In this document: positions 11,214 through 22,615 of the stretch, piece by piece
Position numbering within the stretch: position 1 is the stretch's first letter
Layout of the letters: each line of letters starts with the position of its first letter
NCBI RefSeq assembly: GCF_036373705.1
Contig: NC_089863.1
Location: 30,092,227 to 30,156,226, forward strand
DNA length: 64,000 nucleotides
Direction of reading: 5' to 3'
From: Amia ocellicauda
Taxonomy: Eukaryota > Chordata > Actinopteri > Amiiformes > Amiidae
Position numbers and translations under genes: made by a program
The notes under the pieces: generated by a model
Seen by the model: the letters and a program-made list of their open reading frames with translations, nothing else
Database searches by the model: none
What the model was told of the DNA's origin: nothing

Positions 11214-12821
11214 CTCGGAGATGGTGTTGCACACAGCTTTGCAGGCGAGGCGGATGTGGAGAGGGCCACGCACAACTCCAGCGCCAAGAAAAGCAGCATT
11301 ATAAGCAAGGTTGACATTTGGAAAAGGATCTGGCAAGACAAAATAAAAAGGTAGATTTCTTTAACTGTGCATTTGTTGCCCTTGTCACTGTTTTCTTTCA
11401 CTGCCCATGTTTGCTATTGTGCACGGACACTGACGCACAGTCAACCTATTGTCTGCACTGAGGCATATTAGATATTAGTGTCGGGGGGAGGCTTTTTAAG
11501 TGGGGAAGCCAGGTAAGGATTAAGTAATTTATTCTACAGGGGTGTGTGTGTCTGATCAGGGTTATTTTTGGTAAAAACAGGACAAACTGAAGCTAAGCTA
11601 GTGTTATTTCAAGCCCACTTTCTATAACCTGAGAGGAAACAACTGGGGGAGGAATTTGGAGCGTACATGAAGTCATATGACACCTGTGAACATTTGGGTT
11701 TAAAGCTCGGGACAATTGGATTCGCAGTAAACAAAAAGAAAATCCGGACGGCCACAGAGAAAGACTGAGTCAAATCAGAAACAAGGGAAAATGGCGATCA
11801 AAAATGATGACGAGAATACCCTTTCCCATTTTAAAACGGGAATCTACTCATCTCGTATCTTTAAAAGAATGAGGGTGTATTTACCAGTGTGAGGTCCAAG
11901 ATGGCAGACACATGAGATGTTACGTGACAAGCTTGACTATCATGATGTAATTCTCTGTGTCCCTGTTCCCTAAGCACATAAACCACCCTTTTCAGACATT
12001 CTCTCATAGCAGAGGAAAGGTAAGGTAATTATATGCATGACTAATTTGCTCTTGAACCCCATAATTTCCACTTAATTCAAATGAGGCTGGGTCAGCAGCA
12101 GGGGCATACTGAAATAGCAGCACATTTAGATCCCTGAGAGGGAGTCGTCATCTCGAAAACAAATGTCTAGTGTAATGACTACCCTCTCCACTAGAAGACG
12201 TAAGGTACGTAAGGGGATTTTGTAACACGGAAGAGAGTTCATACGTGTTACAAGAGCTTACACAAAGAAGCTCTAAATATCATTTAAATATGTTTATATA
12301 TTTTTTGTTTTAGTAACCCTTTGGAAAGGGGAGCGAGGTATGTTATGTTTTGTGTTCATTTCATGATAGTTTCATAGTTATTTGATTTCTCACTTCGAGG
12401 ATAATATTTGTAATTAAACTCTAAACGCTTTATTTTATATTGTGAATATGTATGTACATTTGTTAATTTTTTATTTGTCTTTCTGTGTAGTTTTACGGTG
12501 CTTTGAGGTGATTTGAGGTGCTGTGATGATATACGATGAATCACTGTGTTCAATACAGTGCTGCAGAGGAATGTGATGCATGAAAATGACTGAATTCAAA
12601 CAAAGGCATTCTTGAACATTAAAGTGCATTGCAACTGAAGCAAAATAAACAAAGACACCCACAGGAAACTCTCTGCCTCCTTCTTTCGATGCCAAAGGGC
12701 CGCTACATCTAATATGTCATTTTTGCTAATCTGCAGGTCAGCTAACCTAACCAGCAGACACTGACACTCAATTGGTTGCAAATTACTTTCCTTTATTCCT
12801 CATATATTTATAAATTAAACA

Positions 12822-12937
12822 CAATCTGGAACAAACTCCCAGGGATGTGGCTGAAGCTGAACATTTGGAAACATTCATAGTTATTAATGGACACCAAACA
12901 AGCACGTTTGTAAACTTTCTTATGTTCATATATGTTC
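12822..12937 (+). mobile_element. CR1-like LINE, 3' end fragment
   Basis: The sequence encodes a decayed form of the ORF2 end (WNKLPSDVVEAE...) followed by the family 3' UTR (ATGGACACCAAACAAGCACG...GTTTGTAAAC) and a TATGTTC-type tail. It matches the ends of the copies at 41.9, 52.8 and 56.2 kb. It lies within the MS4A-1 pseudogene. Confidence 0.78.
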
Positions 12938-13240
12938 GTACAAATCAATGGCCAAAAGTAAGTGCTTTTGTCACATGATTTCACCATTGGGCCCCATTGG
13001 TTGAGACCAGGGTCTCGTCCTAGAGAGTCCTATTGGACAATTTGCAAGGAAAGAACGTGGGCTGGAGAAAGAAAAAAGAGCCAACCTTCAAAATGAAGGG
13101 GTGCATCTTGTAGGGGAAAAGAAGCATGGATCATCTTCCTAGAAGGACATCTTACCTTAACTTACTTGGTCTCTGTACAGGGCATAAGGAATATCACAGG
13201 CATAGAAGATGATGGTGACACCAGCTTGGGCTGTGCTGAA

Positions 13241-13315
13241 AATATTTAAACACATATTCAAATTCAAACACAAATTCAAACACATATTCAATATTCCAAC
13301 ACAAACACATGGCTG
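13241..13315. repeat. Minisatellite of (CAAACACATATT/CAAATT)-type units
   Basis: Short imperfect units such as AAACACATATTCAAATTC and AAACACAAATTC recur directly at the 5' edge of the MS4A-1 TM3 exon. They occupy the place of the acceptor region and the first codons seen in the paralogs. Confidence 0.7.
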
Positions 13316-15353
13316 ACCTGCAAAAGAACCCAAACCTCAATAGAAGGGGTCTGGCGCACAGTGCAGACTTACTTAATAATAATGCTATTACAAATATATG
13401 CATTTAGATGGACCACTTTTTCACCCTTTTGTATGCTTTATCATTTTTCACAGTTTGAAATTGGTCAATTAAGCCTCATTTTCAGGAGGAATGGGACAAA
13501 GCAGAACATTATAACTAAGCAATCCAACCACCTTTGAGCTCCACCTATAATCCATTCTGATCTTTTTCAACCTAATTCTCCCCCCTGTAACATGCCAATG
13601 AATTTGGATACTGATGTTTTTACCCATGTATTGATATGCATATATGGAACGGTCGCTAGACTTACATGCCAGATTTCAGCACAGGATTCCAAACATGAGC
13701 GGTCCAAAAGAGTATTCTGAATAAGCTGTTGACAAGTTAAACGTATGGCTTGGCACCAGGTGTATTGGGGAAACTGTAGACTTTAAACTTGAAATGATCT
13801 GACAGCACTTGAAGTAGTGAGATTGAGAGAAAGGCATGGCCTGATTGGAGGAATCGGAACTTGCAGTGTAATTGACTGAGAAACCACAAGTAGGCGCTGG
13901 TGTGCAAGGATGCTAGAAGTCCCCCATCTAGTCTATCTGCCTCAACCACAAATTGTACACTATCCCCATAACCTCCAATAGCAGGTGAGAATGTGGTCTG
14001 ATATACTGTTATCACCCCGACACTGAGAGTGATCAGTCCAATCATGATCTGGACAACCTGTCAATGCAGAGAGAGGGGGAGGGGGTAGAAAGGACTACAC
14101 ACAGAGATAGAGGAATGAGGCACGAAGCAGACAACAAAACTGCTCCCCCAAAACAAATACATACTCTTCAGAATGAAGCAAATCAATGTCATCCATGAAA
14201 GAGGGCACAGACATTTGATTCTCACAAGCAGCACTTACTGAATTAGCCCTCTTCAGCACATGGATCAGCAGATGTTTCAATTCCAGTGCAAACCAGCTGT
14301 TGCCAGACTGGAGGTGGACCCCCACTATAGTAGGAGGTAGATGGGTCAATTGCAGTGTCTGGTTGAGGTGATCCCGGGCGTGTGCTAAAAAGCTGACACC
14401 CGGATCTCCTTTTAAAAGATTTAAAACAAATGTCTGTTTGTGCCCCGACAGTATGCATTGAGAGGTGGGAGTGGCTAGTTTGTCATCGAGAGACTTTCTT
14501 CTAGTACAGAATCTCTCACATCAACGCACTGTTCAGTCTGGATCAACACAACATTACATACATACATAAATAAATCCCAGAATTCCAGCTGTCCATTCCA
14601 GACCCGCTGTTTATTGGAGCTCATTGGGAGAACATTGAGGGACTGTGTAGAACACCTACGGGATCAGCTCGATTTTAACTGCCATTAACGCATCTCATGA
14701 GACGTTGCCTGAGTCTTAGTTTTCGGGATGCAATCACAGAGAGTTCATGTATGATTTCTGCATTGCCAGTGCAAGAATCCTGCTTATATTCGTTCACGAT
14801 GAAAAGCCTCCTATTGCCGTTATTTCAGAAAACAGTGTCTGGATTCTGTAATCTGATGGTATTTAATTTCCGCATGTTTTGTGTAAACAAAAATAAATAC
14901 ATCAATTAAAAACAAAACAACAAACGACTAATTTAAAATATTGTGGGCGAGCTGTGATTATAACAGCCACAGTGAGCTCTCACCCCCAGGGCTCCAGAGC
15001 TGCAGACACTGGGGAGGTGTAGCCGAGCGGCAGCACTGATTGGCCCAGGGTGGCACCAGCGGGCACAACGCCCTGAGGCTGTGATAACACCTGGGTGACG
15101 ATCATCATGCGCTCCTCATGTGGGGACAGAGGCGGACATACTCAGTAGATGATCAGGTCTTCCTGGAAATCCAAATAAACATTAGATTAAATTTTTGTAT
15201 GTATTAAAGGAAAAAGTTTGTTTGCTGTAGAAAACGGAATGCGTGGTCACCAAAATGAACCATAACGTAACAGTTAAGCAGGTCTCGTCAATTCATTACA
15301 ATTTACATGGAGTTTCTACGTTTTGACATTTTTAGCTTTCCGAGAGACTCACG

Positions 15354-15688
15354 CAGGGGTCTCAAACTCAATCCATGGAGTGCCGTGTGTATGCTGGTTT
15401 TTGTTTCAACCGAGTCTTCAGTGACTTAATTGATCTAATTGTTTAATTATCTACATACATTTAAACACCTATCCAGGCCCAGGATATTTGATAAGATACT
15501 GTACCTTGAATCAAATGCACTTTTAGACCATCAACTGTAAATTACCTTGCAATGTATTGTTTAAATATATCAAATTGAATAATTAATTAGACAACAAGTA
15601 ATTGATGACAATTGATTGATTGATGACTCAGTTGCAACGAAAACCAGCATACACACCGGCCCTCCATGGACTGAGTTTGAGACCACTG
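15354..15688. mobile_element. Fold-back non-autonomous DNA element (hAT-like ends)
   Basis: A 335-bp element starts CAGGGGTCTCAAACTCAATC and ends GAGTTTGAGACCACTG. The arms continue through CCATGGAG and TATGCTGGTTTT. The ends resemble the element at 3356-3682, but the arms are different. No clear target duplication is left. It has no coding capacity. Confidence 0.7.
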
Positions 15689-16860
15689 CATGTAAAACAA
15701 TTGAGTAACAGGTTACACACACCCTGCCTGAATCAGTTAAAGCACCTCTAGAAAGATATGACGGATAAGCCGATATAAAACATAATAATAAACCATCATT
15801 AATAAGTAGACCAAATAAACTACAGCTTGTAGTATTTTAATATTTTAAATGTAATATTTTCCTAACTTGGTACTGGCGCGTAATTTATCGCTCGGAGTTT
15901 GGAATACTTTCCCTTTACATGGTGTGAGAGAAGATCACGACAAATTCAACAATTATTCCTGAATAGACACTCGGAGTTCTGTGGCTCATTTTTGTAGCTG
16001 GGTGGCGACATTTGACCATAGACTGTTTAATTGGCAATGCACCAAAACTGCTATATCCATCACAATGCTGTGCAAAAAGCCATGTGGCGCATTTGGTGCT
16101 CAGTCTTCCAAGCTTGATGTGTTGAACATTTCAATAAATGTCACAGAGCAAGCCGGTGATTGCACAGGTTTTGATAGTAACTGAGTTTAACTTGATAATT
16201 ACTGTTCATTGTTTATTATAGTGTTTCAGTGCATTATTTTCATTTGCGTTTCAGCGTATTGTTTATGATTTTCCTATGAGTTCCAGTGACTTACGTATTA
16301 TTTGTATTTGTGTTTCAGCGTTTTGTTTATGTTTATTTGCATTTCAGTGTATTGTTTTTAAAATTTCAAAAGTTCGTTATTTATTATAAAGTGTAATATT
16401 GTAAACTAAAACGCTATTTGTATTGCATTTGCATTGTTTTCTTTGTTCAAACAGAAAAGTGGAAGGGTTTTCAATTTTCCATCTGGAGGTGAAGAGGTTA
16501 AACAATGCAATACTCTTGAAACGTGTGTGTTTTGTGATAACTATAAGTCGCCATGGTTTCACAATATGATATAGACCATATTAGCCCTTTGTAAGGACGT
16601 CTACTTAATTAATTAATTAATTAATTGGACTACGTAGGCTGTTAAAGAACAAATTTTGCAGGGGCTGGATTGTTGGTCTAAACTGAGTTGAATGCCTTCT
16701 AACGGCTCCACAACCGTTTCCATGTTTCAGTTCGGACCGTTGCCAGACTCATCCGTCTTATATCTTGAAACAAACGCGATGGTCCTTTTCAGAAAGTTGG
16801 TCGTGCAGTTGAAAGCATTTGGCAGTCATTGCGCAAGCTCTAAACAGATGCTTTAAAGGA
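15689..16860. other. Intergenic between MS4A-1 and MS4A-2
   Basis: This is AT-rich unique sequence with a (TTAA)n microsatellite at 16603-16626 and the loosely repeated phrase GTTTCAGTGTATTGTTT at 16215-16350. No exon was recognised. Confidence 0.5.
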
Positions 16861-17093
16861 AATGTGTGCGGCCAATGAAACTAAAGACAGGACGGGGCTG
16901 TGGACCTGGCCTTCAGCCCAGGGGTGCAGAGAGGGACGAGCGCATTCTTCTGTGCCTCAGACAATACCAGCCTGTTTCCTCTGGACTCGGCTCCGGCGGG
17001 ACTGTAGCGGCTCATTCAAGTTCATCAGGCAACAAAAAAGAAAAAGAAACGAATTAAAGGAACCGATAGACACAGAGGAAGAAGTCTAAATAC
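16861..17093 (+). other. Possible non-coding 5' exon of MS4A-2
   Basis: A GC-richer stretch ends at a strong donor, TAC|GTAAGT (GT at 17094-17095), about 200 bp before the first coding exon. It is placed like the non-coding first exon of the paralogs, but its sequence does not resemble theirs. The left limit is arbitrary. Confidence 0.4.
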
Positions 17094-17306
17094 GTAAGTG
17101 GGGGGGCAAGAACGCACAATGGATTGAGTGAGTTAGTAGACTTTAGATTTAGGCTGCAAGAAGCGTTACAAGAATACTTTGAAACACCCTTTTGATGTAT
17201 GATTCTTATGAATAATGATATTGCAACAGTTTTCTACTCTTTAAAATTATTATATTAATTTTACACCCCTCTCTTTCTCTTTCTCGAAAAAATAGCACAG
17301 TTAAAC

Positions 17307-19060
17307 ATGTCCAGCTCCGACAAGACTGACCACGGCCTGGAGATTGTCACCCTGTTGAACGCACCTGGCCAGGGTGCCGTGCCCCAGGTAACGGGTGGTT
17401 CCCAGCAATCTGGGGCGGAGAAGACATTCTTGAAAGGAGAACCAAAAGGCACTGGGGTGAGACATTTCCACAATATCTAATTATGTGGATTTTGACGATT
17501 CAGAATAATGTTAGTTTTTAAATGTATACGGATATGCATCCATTTAGCCTAAATGTCGGATTGGGCTACAGATGTTTGGAAATTCAAAGGTATTAAAACG
17601 TTTGTGCATGAATTGTCAAGATAACCTCAGAATATATAAAAGACACATCCATAAATCCGCAAATTGTAGCACTACCTGCCTTCTGAAAATCACAGTTAAA
17701 TTGCTAGCTTGAGTGAGGAAAAGAAGGGTTCAATTCTGGGTTTACTGGCAGAGGGATACAGGGAGTGTTGGGTGGCTTCCATCCTTACAATTTCAAAGAC
17801 GACGGTTCATAAGAATAAGGTCAAGCAGCAGACATTGGGGGCAACAATGCTACAGACCGGCAGAGGACAAAAACGACTCTCCACTGACCGGGATGACCGC
17901 CAACTCATTCTAATGTCACTCGACAACCGTAGGATGACATCAAGTGACCTACAAAAAGAATGGCAATCGGCAGCTGGGGTGAAGTGCACAGCGAGGACGG
18001 TTCGTAACAGCCTCCTTGGGGCAGGGCTGAAGTCATACAAAGCTAGAAAAAAGCTCTTCGTCAATGAGAAGCAAAGAAGAGCCAGGCTGAAGTTTGCAAA
18101 AGACCATAAGGATTGGATGTAGAGGACTGGAGTAAGGTCATCTTCTCTGATGAGCCCAATTTTCAGCTTTGCCCAACACCTGGTCATCTAATGGTTAGAT
18201 GGAGACCTGGAGAGACCTACAAGCCACAGTGTCTCGCACCCACTGTGAAATTTGGTGGAGGATTGGTGATGATCTGGGGGTGCTTCAGCAAGGCTGGAAT
18301 CAGACAGATTTGTCTTTGTGAAGGACACATGAATCAAACAACATAAAAGGCTGTCCTGGAAGAAAACTTGCTTCCTTCTGCTCTGACAGTGAACCCCATT
18401 GAATACCTCTGGAATGTGATCAAGAGGAAGATGGATGGTCACAAGCCATCAAACAAAACTGAGCTGCTTGAAATTTTGCGCCAAGAGTGGCATAAAGTTA
18501 CCCAACATCAATGTGAAAGACTGGTGGAGAGCATGCCAAGACGCATGAAAGCTGTGATTGAAAATCAGGGTTATTCCACCAAATATGATTTCTGAACTCT
18601 TCCTAAGTTAAAACATTAGTATTGTGTTGTTTAAAAATGAATATTAACTTATTTTATTTGCATTATTCAAGGTCTGACAACACTACATTTTTTTGTTAGT
18701 TTGTCCAGTTGTCATTTTCTGCAAATAAATGCTCTAAATGACAACATTTCTATTTGGAAATTGGTAGAAATGTTGTCAATAGTTTATAGAATAAAACAAA
18801 AATGTTAATTTTACCCAAACACATACCTATAAATAGTAAAACCAGAGAAACTGATAATTTTGCAGTGGTCTCTTAATTTTTTCCAAAGCTGTAATATATA
18901 TATTGAAATATCTATTTTTAATGTATTTTAAGGCAAGCAGTGCAGGGTAACTCTTTCACATATCCAACGCAAGGTTATTGAAACCCAGCTCATTAGGTTT
19001 ATAGTACATTACTACTGGGTTAACTTAAAATTGGTAGTTGGGTTTATAACTTTATTGCTA

Positions 19061-19100
<40 letters not shown>

Positions 19101-22100
19101 AAACAACATGTTTACAGTTTAAGGAAATACTTCTGAATACAGATAGATAATAACCCCAAACTATGAAAATGAATGTGTTAAAACACATCTTAAAAATGTA
19201 AAAGAATATGAACAATCGATATGATGAACTGCATAAAGGAGATGATATAGACACCCCATTTAAATAAGCCAATATACATGCTTTTAAAGAGAAACTTATT
19301 AAGTTACTTGTATTACGTTACAATTTATACTTGTATTTCAATGGTATATTTTCAGGTTGTTGAAAAGTGAGCCCTAAAAGAAACTAAATATTACAGGGGA
19401 CTGAACAGAGAGGGTGTGTGAATGTCTGACTGGCACTCTGTAGACATCGATGCATAAAATGTAAACACTCCTCAGGATCTTAGCTGCATCTTAAATGCAT
19501 AAAAGTGGAGCATTAGTTTTTTTAATGTTGTGCTTGGGTATTGTTGACAACCGTATGTCCTCTTCTTTTCATACAGACTGCCCAGATTATGATTGGTCTC
19601 TTCATTTTCACTGCCTGCATAATCACATGGAGCAAAGCATCTCTCACATTGCAGATTCATTTTCAGCTTTGTGAAGGGATATTGGTGAGTCTCCTAATTG
19701 TCAATCCTCCATCATTGTAGTTTGGAACACAATCAGATTTCGTTGATTGTGAAATGACCAATCCTACTACAGTGGGAAAATCTTTTATACGCTCCTCATA
19801 TTGCCCAAGTTTCTTCACCTGTCATAAAACACATAATAAATCCCCGTCTATAGACTAGGGTTGCCAGCTGTCCTGTATTAGCCAGGACATCCCATATTTT
19901 AACTCAAAATTGTCTACCCCGTATGGAACATCCGATACTTAAATATATCTATTAATGTCAATAGCACCAGATTCAATTTAGTAGATACATTTGTATTATG
20001 TATTATTTTGCATTTAATTTTGCCACAGTCTATTCACCCTTGTGTCAATCACATTCTGCAAGAGGTGTAACAGCAAGTCAATGAACGATCAACTGACTTT
20101 GCCTGCTCTGGGAGTGCCAATACAAATTCATTTAAAATCAAAGGCATTGATTTTCTATATACACTACACAGACCATCAAATTGTACATATTGTAATTTAA
20201 CACATACATTTGTGGAATGTTTGCTGTGCGGACTGGCTTAGCTCATACAATGAATCTGTTTCATGGGTTATATGGGTAGAAAAGTATAGTAGCATAGTCA
20301 CCATCTACTGACAAGCATTCAACTTGACTTATTAAATTAAATTGTTCTCAAAATCGAATGCTAGTCCTGCAGTGTATTCCAAGTTGTACACTTTAGACAT
20401 AATTTGAAACGGCACAAAACTATTACAGTAGACAAGCCAGCAAAGTTACATTTGAACAATTCCTCTTCTATCTACAGTACATCATTTCGGGGGCTCTCTG
20501 TGTCCATGCTGAGAAGACCCCTTTGCCATCTGTGGTGAGTGTGCAGTTTGGAAGACGAGCCCCTTGGCACACAGGGACACTTTGGGTGGTCTGTGCTGAA
20601 TTTAACTCCTGCTGAAATCCCAACTGATGGCCCATATTATGGTTATGACTATGGATGTGGTCGTGATCATTCTAAAGATGGTGGTCATGATGATTATTTT
20701 GATGGTGAAGATTCGTCTTTTGCAAAGAAGAACCTCAAAGTCAACAAGAATACAATATAATCCATCTGCTATATTTACAATATGACAGAAGTACATTTAT
20801 TAACATACAAAGGGCCTGATTTTCCAACGTTTTTTAAAGAATGTAATAAGGAGTAAGGACAGTATGTGTGTTTATTAGTTACCGTCACAGACTTAACCCT
20901 TAAAGTAACTAATAAACACACATACTCCTTAAACAGTCACACAGCTGGTCTATTCATGACTGGAAGAATATGCAAAGGTTGTCATGGTGCACATGGGTTT
21001 TCATGTATCAAGGGATTGAAACATAGTTCACTGTGTGAAATAAGACACAAGTTAAACCTTTTTGACAGTCTACTTTATTGACCCATGTCTGTGGTTGGAT
21101 GATCATACAAATAAACTGGAAAGTATCCTTTAGCACCTAGTGGGCATAAGGGCATGTGGCACAGAAGTGTCTGTCCTCCCCTGAAATGTAGTTGGACCCC
21201 TCTTGTCCCCCCAACCAAAAAATATCTGTTCTTATTTATGTATTTTTATTTTTTCTAGTTCAAGACAACTTTGGGATTTAACATAGTCAGCGCACTCACA
21301 GCTACGATGGCTATCATCAATTACTGCTTTGGATTCATCCCAGACCTTTCTCATCCCAGTTGTTTTGAGCCATGTTCCATGCTGTCTGAATTTGATCCTG
21401 AATATACTGAGTGTAAGAACAAGAATCATTATTGGGTAAGAATACACCCCATTTAATTAAATGCGTTTCTTTTTCTCTCTCCCCTTCTGTTTAAATCGTT
21501 AACCAAATCAATCTTTAATCGGTTTTTGTGCCTGCAGAAAAGTGATAGGCGGGTTTGGCCAAAAGCTGGGGCAAGTCACAGAAATCATACTTAATTAGAT
21601 ATACTTCTTTTTATGTGCCATGCTGTAAAGTAAGCGTGTTATTGCTGTAATCCCAATAATAATTGGAGTGAAAATTATTATGCTAATAGTATGCCAATAT
21701 TGACCAAAATTAATACAGCAATATTGTTTTCTGTGATGTATTTCCTTTTTGTCTTCTATCATTGATCAGAGTGGAGTCCTGAAAGCAATGGAAATAGATC
21801 GGCTAACCAGTTTTGTATTGCTTTCTCTCTGGCAGATGATGGGGAATGGAATGACAGTGGTTCTGCTCATTTTCTCTGTGCTGGAGCTAAGCCTGACCAT
21901 CTCCACGTCCGTCTTCGGCTTCAGAGCTGTGTGCAAGAATTCCCCCCGGTGAGAAAAATAGTTTCGCCCTCTACTTAGTTTCAATTGGATTTGTCAGTTT
22001 ACATGGTTGTACTGTAGTTTTACAATGGTTTCCCAGTATCCCAGTAATCAAATTCATGATTGCATGTATCTGAACAACAAAAATAAAATAATAACTTTCA

Positions 22101-22542
22101 TCAGTTGTTACATCTAAAGTTGTAGTCAAAAGTCTTTGCCCCCTTTTATTTAAAGTACTGGTATTTGGCGTAGTCTGTAGTATACTGCACAGTGTTCATG
22201 AAACTATACTTATTGATGGGATATCTGTTTAGCCTTGTGTGAGTGGAAACCACAAGGAGTCCAGTTGATTGTACTGAGTAAAGTTATAGTTATGCCTATA
22301 GAATCAGTAGAGTGGCTGTGCAAACAAATGAAAAAGGCAACCTTGTCTTTAGTTTACAGGAACAAACCAAATAATCTTTACCAACTGCTGTATGTCATAT
22401 TCCTCTCTTCTCCCTCCTTTCTCCTTTTTCCCCTCTCCCTCCCCAGACAGCAGAGCTGGTCTCCAGTAACTTGGCCTACCAGCCGGTTGTGCTCTCCAAC
22501 AACTTCATTGTTCAGACCCCTCCGCCACAGTACAGCTCCTGA
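17307..22542 (+). CDS. MS4A family four-transmembrane protein, local label MS4A-2
   Basis: A CD20-like (MS4A) membrane protein. Family members form oligomers in the plasma membrane and modulate receptor signalling or calcium entry. Coding exons: 17307-17456 (MSSSDKTDHG... ending FLKGEPKGTG), 19577-19684 (TAQIMIGLFIFTACIIT, TM1), 20478-20534 (YIISGALCVHAEK, TM2), 21259-21435 (FNIVSALTATMAIINY, TM3, plus a long Cys-bearing extracellular loop), 21770-21948 (VVLLIFSVLELSLTIS and FGFRAVC, TM4) and 22447-22542 (tail ending TPPPQYSS). The first four introns are phase 0. The TM4 exon ends in a C-run one base short of phase 0, so the tail joins out of frame. As written, the protein would run on to a stop at 22613-22615. 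The paralog-like tail frame ends at 22540-22542. This is either a real lesion or an assembly error in the C-run. Introns hold a Tc1-C element, a (TA)n tract and a hairpin. Confidence 0.83.
17700..18891 (+). mobile_element. Tc1-like transposon, family C, in MS4A-2 intron 1
   Basis: The transposase remnant is followed by a 3' region ending GCAGTGGTCTCTTAATTTTT and CCAAAGCTG before a TA at 18892-18893. The matching 5' terminal repeat was not found, so the left end (about 17700) is truncated. A 74-bp MITE with the same terminal sequence lies at 60778-60851. Confidence 0.85.
17709..18595 (+). pseudogene. Tc1-like transposase, family C (broken)
   Basis: The frame opens with SEEKKGSILGLLAEGY. The usual ATG is now TTG at 17709, and no clear start remains. 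The helix-turn-helix region and the first catalytic Asp (VIFSDEPNF) are visible. At 18113-18121 the frame breaks after KDHKDW and resumes as DVEDWSKV. A stop (TAA) follows HMNQTT near 18343. About 190 bp that should encode the second Asp (QDNDPKHT region) are deleted, so the sequence jumps from ENLLPSA to NPIEYLW, which carries the Glu. The end MKAVIENQGYSTKYDF is intact. It cannot be active without the second Asp. Confidence 0.88.
19064..19097. repeat. (TA)n microsatellite
   Basis: About 17 uninterrupted TA units lie in intron 1 of MS4A-2. Confidence 0.95.
20861..20926. repeat. Intronic hairpin with 22-bp perfect arms
   Basis: AGTATGTGTGTTTATTAGTT (20861-20880, continuing AC) is repeated exactly inverted at 20905-20926, around a 22-nt loop. 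The outer AAGGAGTA (from 20848) pairs again with TACTCCTT beyond a 9-nt bulge. It lies in the intron between the TM2 and TM3 exons of MS4A-2. It could be a miniature fold-back element or a transcribed hairpin; nothing decides between them. Confidence 0.75.
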
Positions 22543-22615
22543 GACAGCCCTGGTCTTGCCCCCACCCCCCACAGCATTCTGCATGGTGCGGAATATTCTC
22601 CACATCCAGCCCTAG

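Larger units (their letters stand above)
11214..15162 (-). pseudogene. MS4A family (CD20-like four-TM) pseudogene, local label MS4A-1
   Basis: Four exons of an MS4A membrane protein are recognisable on the minus strand. The N-terminal exon is 14984-15162, with ATG at 15139 (MSASVPT) then a TGA. Its second half is homologous in another frame (MIVTQVLSQPQG, GYTSPVSAALEP), but the codons for the KRFVKGEPTA stretch are largely missing. The TM1 exon starts at 14057 (VVQIMIGLITLSVGVITVY) and loses the expected PFW end. The TM3 exon is about 13166-13246 (NIFSTAQAGVTIIFYA), and its usual first codons are replaced by a minisatellite. The TM4 exon is 11214-11329 (ALELCVALSTSA, then LACKAVCNTISE one frame away), with a one-base loss and length 116 instead of 117. 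The TM2 exon and tail exon are not found. Frame lesions and missing parts together indicate a dead gene. Confidence 0.8.

Noticed and set aside
13640-13720. Possible TM2 exon of MS4A-1 (minus strand, PLMFGIL near a GTAAGTC)
   Set aside because: The match to the PFW/YIISGAL region is too weak, and a stop follows at once.
20539-20760. Frame with GYDYGCGRDHSKDGG-like composition after the MS4A-2 TM2 exon
   Set aside because: It overlaps the TM2 donor, starts inside the intron and is low complexity. The donor GTGAGT and the phase of the next exon explain the region better.
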